Shown here: positions 60,353 to 64,000 of the stretch, in pieces
Position numbering within the stretch: position 1 is the first letter of the stretch
How the letters are laid out: every line of letters starts with the position of its first letter
Source: Bacillota bacterium
GTDB lineage: Bacteria; Bacillota; Clostridia; Christensenellales; Aristaeellaceae
Reading direction: 5' to 3'
Assembly (NCBI GenBank): GCA_023404345.1
Contig: JAEYCB010000061.1
Location: 35,739-99,738, forward strand
Length of the DNA stretch: 64,000 bases
Notes under the pieces: generated by a model
What the model was told of the DNA's origin: nothing
What the model saw: only the letters and a program-made list of their open reading frames with translations
Databases searched by the model: none
Made by a program: the position numbers and the translations under genes

Positions 60353-61633
60353 TTACTGGGTGATGCTTGCGTTGGAGTTGGTCACGTACACGCCCACCTC
60401 AGTCGCCACGCCGCCGCCGGCAAAGATGCGCTGCAGCATGTTCCACCATTCGGTGCGCTGGGTGTTCCAGCCGGGCGTCACGTTGTAGTAGTCGCCCAGA
60501 TAGGGCATGAAGATGGCGAATTCGGCGTTCTCGGCCTTGTCGGTGTCGGTGTAGATGTCGCCGAAGGAGGCGCGCACCGGGAAGAAGCCCGTGGCATACA
60601 CGCTCTGGGGGCCCTGCTCGGCGTCGTCGCAAACGAACTTGATGAATTCCTTGGCGGCAGCGGCCTTGGCCTCGTCGCCGTTGTCGAAGATGCCGAAGCC
60701 CCAGATGCCGCCGCACAGCTCAGGCACGCCGTCGTCGGAGGGGAAGGCCATGGGCAGGGGATCGATGCCCTCGGCCAGAGAGGCCTTGTTGCTCACGGCC
60801 GCGGAGGCGTTCCAGCAGAAGCTCATCTTGGCCGTGCCGTTGCAGAACAGCGCGATCTCGTCGCCCGCCACGATGGAGGGATCGGCGGTCAGCACGCCCT
60901 CGTTGACCAGATCCACCAGCAGCTGGAGGCCCTTGATGTTTTCCTCGCTGTCGGCGGTGTAGGCGGTGTGGTCGGCGTTGGTGAACTGGCCGGAGTAGAG
61001 GTTGTTGACCAGCGCGCGGGTGCCCTGATCGCCGCCCTGGCCGCCGCAGTAGACGATGCCGGTGGGATAGAAGCCCGCCTCGGTTAGCGCGCGAAGGGCG
61101 CTTACAAAGCCGTCGGTGGTCCAGGTGCGGGTCTCCTCGTCCAGATACCGAAGCGCGTCGGCGGCTTCAAAGGCGGCGCGGTCGATGACCATGCAGTGCG
61201 TGGTCATGCACAGCGGATACTCGTAGTACTTGCCGTCCGCGCCCTTGCACGCGGCTACGACGGCCTCGCTGGTGGCGCTGATGTCGGCCAGGGCCTCCTC
61301 GGTCCACAGGTCGCTCAGGTCCAGCATCTTGCCGGCGGCGCCCCAGTTGGTCACCAGACGCTCCGGGCCTTCCATGATGATGTCGGGGGTGGTGCCGGCC
61401 TCGATGGCGCTGGTCACCTGGTCGTCGCCCGACTGGTAGTCAAGGTACTGCACCGTTACGCTGATGTTGGGATACACGGCGTTGAAGTTGGCGATGATGG
61501 CGTCCACCGTCTCGGCGTTGGTCCAGTTGCCGATGGGGTAGGTCCACAGGGTGATGTCCACCCTCTCTTCCGCCAGGGAAGCCGTGGGCAGCAGCATCAT
61601 GAGGCATAGAAGCAGCGCGAACAGCTTTTTCAT
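60353..61633 (-). CDS. Carbohydrate ABC transporter substrate-binding protein
   Basis: A 426-residue family 1 solute-binding protein. Signal peptide residues 1-21 end T-A-S-L-A-E, without a lipobox. The mature chain starts V-D-I-T-L-W-T-Y-P-I-G and has G-T-T-P-D-I-I-M-E-G, as usual for sugar-binding members. The start at 61633 follows AAGGAGG. It is the first gene of the operon, driven by a promoter overlapped by the inverted repeat at 61716-61737. The ligand is likely an amino sugar such as sialic acid or ManNAc, judged from the neighbours. Confidence 0.88.
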   Translation of the reverse strand: MKKLFALLLCLMMLLPTASLAEERVDITLWTYPIGNWTNAETVDAIIANFNAVYPNISVTVQYLDYQSGDDQVTSAIEAGTTPDIIMEGPERLVTNWGAAGKMLDLSDLWTEEALADISATSEAVVAACKGADGKYYEYPLCMTTHCMVIDRAAFEAADALRYLDEETRTWTTDGFVSALRALTEAGFYPTGIVYCGGQGGDQGTRALVNNLYSGQFTNADHTAYTADSEENIKGLQLLVDLVNEGVLTADPSIVAGDEIALFCNGTAKMSFCWNASAAVSNKASLAEGIDPLPMAFPSDDGVPELCGGIWGFGIFDNGDEAKAAAAKEFIKFVCDDAEQGPQSVYATGFFPVRASFGDIYTDTDKAENAEFAIFMPYLGDYYNVTPGWNTQRTEWWNMLQRIFAGGGVATEVGVYVTNSNASITQ

Positions 61634-61715
61634 GGATGGGGTCCTCCTTGCAATATTTTTTTTGGAAACGGTCACATCTTCCTCGGCGAAATTTCGCGTT
61701 TCGGAAGTCCGCGTT

Positions 61716-61745
61716 AAATGTACTACAAACTACATTTGTTGTCAA
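61716..61745 (-). promoter_or_regulatory. Promoter of the nan operon with overlapping operator
   Basis: On the minus strand TTGACA (61745-61740) and TACATT (61722-61717) are 17 bases apart. The inverted repeat AAATGTA-N8-TACATTT (61716-61737) covers the -10 and spacer, ideal for repression by the divergent GntR regulator. Confidence 0.7.
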
Positions 61746-61832
61746 CTGCTTTTTGTGTGTTTATATATTTATATTCGATACAAAATTGTTTGAATTGTAT
61801 ATACCGTCCGTTTTTTGATTTCGGAATAGGAA

Positions 61833-61862
61833 TTGACAAAGGCAAAGGCAATGCTGTACAAT
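61833..61862 (+). promoter_or_regulatory. Promoter of the GntR regulator gene
   Basis: TTGACA (61833-61838) and TACAAT (61857-61862), 18-base spacing, about 48 bases before the start. Confidence 0.7.
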
Positions 61863-61909
61863 TCAAAAGACATTGAGGACGTACATCCCTATCCTGAAAG
61901 GACATGCCC

Positions 61910-62602
61910 ATGAAGAACTTGAAAGAGGAGAAACTGTATATCCAGACATTCCGAGAAATCCGCAGCTATATCATCACCCACGAGCTCAAGGCCGGCGATT
62001 CGCTCCCCACGGAGCAGGCCATGTGCCAGATGCTGGGCGTCAGCCGCAACGTGCTTCGGGAAGCTATCAAAAGCATGGAACTGATGGGAATGATCCAGTC
62101 CTGTCCCGGACGCGGTACGGTGGTGAAGGAATTCAACCTGGATTTCATCTTTCAAAATGTGCTGTTCTTTACCGTGGGCGAGGAGCGCAAGCCCATCCAC
62201 GAAATGCTGATGATCCGCAAGGCCATTGAGCTCAGCTACATGCGCCAGGCCTATCTCGCCCTGACCAGCGAGGATATCCGCAACATCCGCGAAAGCCTGG
62301 AGGCTATCAAGGCCAAGTGGCAGCAGCGCATCTTTTTTCACGCCGACGACAAGGTGTTTCACATGACGCTGTTCCGCCACCTCAACAACAGCGTGCTCAA
62401 CTCCCTGCTGGAGGCCATCTGGTCGGTGGACGAGAACTTTCAGCGCGAGGAAAAGAGCAAGCATCTGGATAACACCATCGCAAAGCACGAGGCCATCGTT
62501 GACGCCCTGGAGCGGCACGACTACGAGGCCTTTGCAAAGGCCATGGAGGCGCATTTTGCCTCCGGCAAATATTCCGGGCTCAACAGCTTTGAGGAGTACT
62601 AA
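61910..62602 (+). CDS. GntR-family regulator, FadR/FCD subgroup
   Basis: A 230-residue regulator. Residues about 8-72 are the winged helix (S-L-P-T-E-Q-A-M-C-Q-M-L-G-V-S-R-N-V-L-R-E-A), and the rest is an all-helical FCD sensor with the metal-site histidines in D-D-K-V-F-H-M-T-L-F and K-H-E-A-I and near the end (M-E-A-H-F). The ATG at 61910 is preferred because GAAAGGA sits directly before an earlier Met at 61904. It lies divergent to the nan transporter operon and upstream of the epimerase gene, and presumably controls both. Confidence 0.9.
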   Translation: MKNLKEEKLYIQTFREIRSYIITHELKAGDSLPTEQAMCQMLGVSRNVLREAIKSMELMGMIQSCPGRGTVVKEFNLDFIFQNVLFFTVGEERKPIHEMLMIRKAIELSYMRQAYLALTSEDIRNIRESLEAIKAKWQQRIFFHADDKVFHMTLFRHLNNSVLNSLLEAIWSVDENFQREEKSKHLDNTIAKHEAIVDALERHDYEAFAKAMEAHFASGKYSGLNSFEEY

Positions 62603-62617
62603 AAGGAGGAACCCTGT

Positions 62618-63826
62618 ATGGACAGATCGGTTTTTCAGGCCCAGCGGGAGTGGGTGTGGGCGGAGCTGGAACGCTGCGCGGATTTTTGGGTGAAAAACGG
62701 CTGGGACCGGGAGCACGGCGGCGTCTACACCTGCCTGGGCCGCGAGGGTAAGGTGTATTCCACCGACAAGAGCGTATGGATGCAGGGCCGCTGCGCCTGG
62801 ACGTTTTCCTATCTCTGCGGCGTGTACGGCGTGAGGCAGGATTGGCTGGAACTGGCGAAAAGCTGCCTTGCCTTCATGGAGGCGCACTGCATCAACCGTG
62901 AGAAGGGCAACCGCATGTACTTTACCGTCACCGCGGAGGGAAAGCCCCTGCGCCAGCGCCGCTACTGCTTCTCCGAGGGCTTTTACGCCATCGCAAACGC
63001 CGAATATGCCGCGCTTACCGGCGATGCGGCCTGCATGCAGCGCGCGCGCGACGCCTACGAACTCATCTGGAAGCTCAACCAGGGCCTGATGGAGGACCCC
63101 GTTGGCATGGGCCCCAAGACCGACCCGGCCACGCGCCCGGGCCGCGCGCTGGCCAACCCCATGATCTACCTCAACATCAGCTCCGTTTTGCGCCGCACCG
63201 ACCCGGACAACGCCGCCCTGTACAACGAGCGCTCCCGCCGGTGCGTGGAGGAGATTTTCAAATACCACCGCAAACCGGACATGCACTGCACGCTGGAAAG
63301 CGTGGGCCCCAACGGCGAATTCCGGGGGGATGTGACCGAGGGCCGCGTGGTCAATCCGGGCCACGATATCGAGTGCAGCTGGTTTTTGATGGAATATGCC
63401 AACTACCTGGGCGACCGGGAGCTGCACGCCCTGGCGGAAGGTGTGTTTAACGACGCCATCGAGGCCGGCTGGGACAAGGAATACGGCGGACTTCTCTACT
63501 TCATCGACTGCAAGGGCCTGCCCCCGGAGGCATACGAGCACGACATGAAGCTGTGGTGGCCGCACGACGAAATCCTCATCGCCTCCATGATGGCCTACCG
63601 CGATACCGGCAATGAAGCGTATTACGACTGGTTCACCAAAACGCTGGACTACTGCAAGCGCGTGTTCAGCGACCCGGAATACGGCGAGTGGTACGGCTAC
63701 CTGCGCCGCGACGGCAAGCCCACCATGCCCTCCACCAAGGGCAGCACCTTCAAGGGTCCCTTCCATCTGCCGCGCATGCTGAGCATGGTGGATCGGATGA
63801 TGGGGGAAATACTTGACAAAAAGTGA
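62618..63826 (+). CDS. N-acylglucosamine 2-epimerase (AGE) family protein
   Basis: A 402-residue (alpha/alpha)6-barrel enzyme. Typical segments are the start W-A-E-L-E-R-C-A-D-F-W, G-G-V-Y-T-C-L, W-M-Q-G-R-C-A-W-T-F-S, P-G-H-D-I-E-C-S-W-F-L-M-E, and W-W-P-H-D-E. The conserved His and Arg residues expected for ring opening and proton transfer are present in these stretches. Members interconvert GlcNAc and ManNAc or related sugars. Next to the lyase it would turn ManNAc into GlcNAc, replacing NanE/NanK. AAAGGAGG precedes the ATG at 62618. Confidence 0.88.
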   Translation: MDRSVFQAQREWVWAELERCADFWVKNGWDREHGGVYTCLGREGKVYSTDKSVWMQGRCAWTFSYLCGVYGVRQDWLELAKSCLAFMEAHCINREKGNRMYFTVTAEGKPLRQRRYCFSEGFYAIANAEYAALTGDAACMQRARDAYELIWKLNQGLMEDPVGMGPKTDPATRPGRALANPMIYLNISSVLRRTDPDNAALYNERSRRCVEEIFKYHRKPDMHCTLESVGPNGEFRGDVTEGRVVNPGHDIECSWFLMEYANYLGDRELHALAEGVFNDAIEAGWDKEYGGLLYFIDCKGLPPEAYEHDMKLWWPHDEILIASMMAYRDTGNEAYYDWFTKTLDYCKRVFSDPEYGEWYGYLRRDGKPTMPSTKGSTFKGPFHLPRMLSMVDRMMGEILDKK

Positions 63827-63843
63827 TTCCAGGAATCAAAATA

Positions 63844-63881
63844 GAGCGGGCGGACGCTGTTTTAGGCGTCCGCCCGCTTCA
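63844..63881 (+). terminator. Terminator after the epimerase gene
   Basis: GAGCGGGCGGACGC pairs with GCGTCCGCCCGCTT around a TGTTTTA loop; a weak TT tail follows. Confidence 0.75.
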
Positions 63882-63936
63882 GCCTGTCAAAAAAGGTCGC
63901 ATCATGCATCCTTTTTTGTTATACTAAGGACAGGTG

Positions 63937-64000
63937 ATGAAGATGCTAAAGAAAGAAGCGGAGCAGCGTCAGGCGATAGAAATGCTGTGCACAGATATGC
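63937..64000 (+). CDS. Start of an unidentified gene, possibly an IS1182-type transposase (partial)
   Basis: The frame opens at ATG 63937 behind AAGGA and runs off the edge, giving M-K-M-L-K-K-E-A-E-Q-R-Q-A-I-E-M-L-C-T-D-M. The start resembles the N-terminus of IS1182-family transposases (x-Q-I-E-x-L-x-x-x-x-L-V-P). Twenty-one residues are too few to be sure. TATACT near 63920 may be its -10. Confidence 0.4.
   Translation, partial: MKMLKKEAEQRQAIEMLCTDM

Overview
This 64 kb window looks like chromosome of a fairly GC-rich member of the class Clostridia (Bacillota), probably an uncultured, gut-type anaerobe. The signs are a CggR-type regulator in front of glycolytic genes, a T-box leader, a Bacillota-type 6S RNA, a HutP-like protein, an IspH-ribosomal protein S1 fusion, a CbbX/SpoVK-like AAA protein, AAGGAGG ribosome binding sites and many compact same-strand operons. 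The genus cannot be fixed from the sequence alone.

Layout. 1-3975: end of cggR, then pgk-tpiA-gpmI. 4016-7020: a methyltransferase, a CapA-like membrane protein whose metal ligands look lost, and a TIM-barrel isomerase. 7093-10355: ruvC-ruvA-ruvB-queA behind a LexA (SOS) box. 10521-16307: two MFS transporters, a DUF1846 protein and pyrG. 16313-16600: a MITE-like element. 16615-19782: a COG2984-type amino-acid ABC transporter under a T-box riboswitch whose likely specifier is UUC (Phe). 20081-25103: a complete branched-chain amino-acid transporter, livJHMGF. 25122-26847: a small membrane protein and nadR. 26886-31289: 6S RNA, a HutP-like gene, a cytidylate kinase-PlsC fusion and the IspH-S1 fusion.

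31327-39243 holds a Trm11-like methylase, a Rho-family protein, two envelope proteins and an AAA ATPase. The Rho protein keeps its RNA-binding half but has lost the P-loop lysine, the catalytic glutamate and the arginine finger, and it carries a Q/N/Y/G-rich N-terminal segment. I consider it the most surprising gene here. 39884-42103 holds a small structured RNA with its own promoter and terminator, then a NifU-like/GGGtGRT gene pair of unknown function. 42155-45916: an M29-type peptidase, an S24-like regulator, a ZIP metal transporter and a YitT protein. 46092-50732: potABCD and its probable polyamine-responsive regulator. 50810-50996: tRNA-Pro(GGG), followed by about 1 kb of AT-rich, decayed DNA.

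52005-57347 holds a secreted PepSY-like protein, and an ECF sigma factor, its membrane anti-sigma factor and two tandem solute-binding-like proteins that have no permease nearby. 57505-63881 is a probable sialic-acid (N-acetylneuraminate) module: lyase, two permeases, binding protein, GntR regulator and AGE-type epimerase. The window ends in the first codons of what may be an IS1182-type transposase. Much of the window serves nutrient uptake: amino acids, polyamines and amino sugars. The ABC binding proteins seen here all lack a lipobox cysteine, which is unusual for a monoderm Bacillota.
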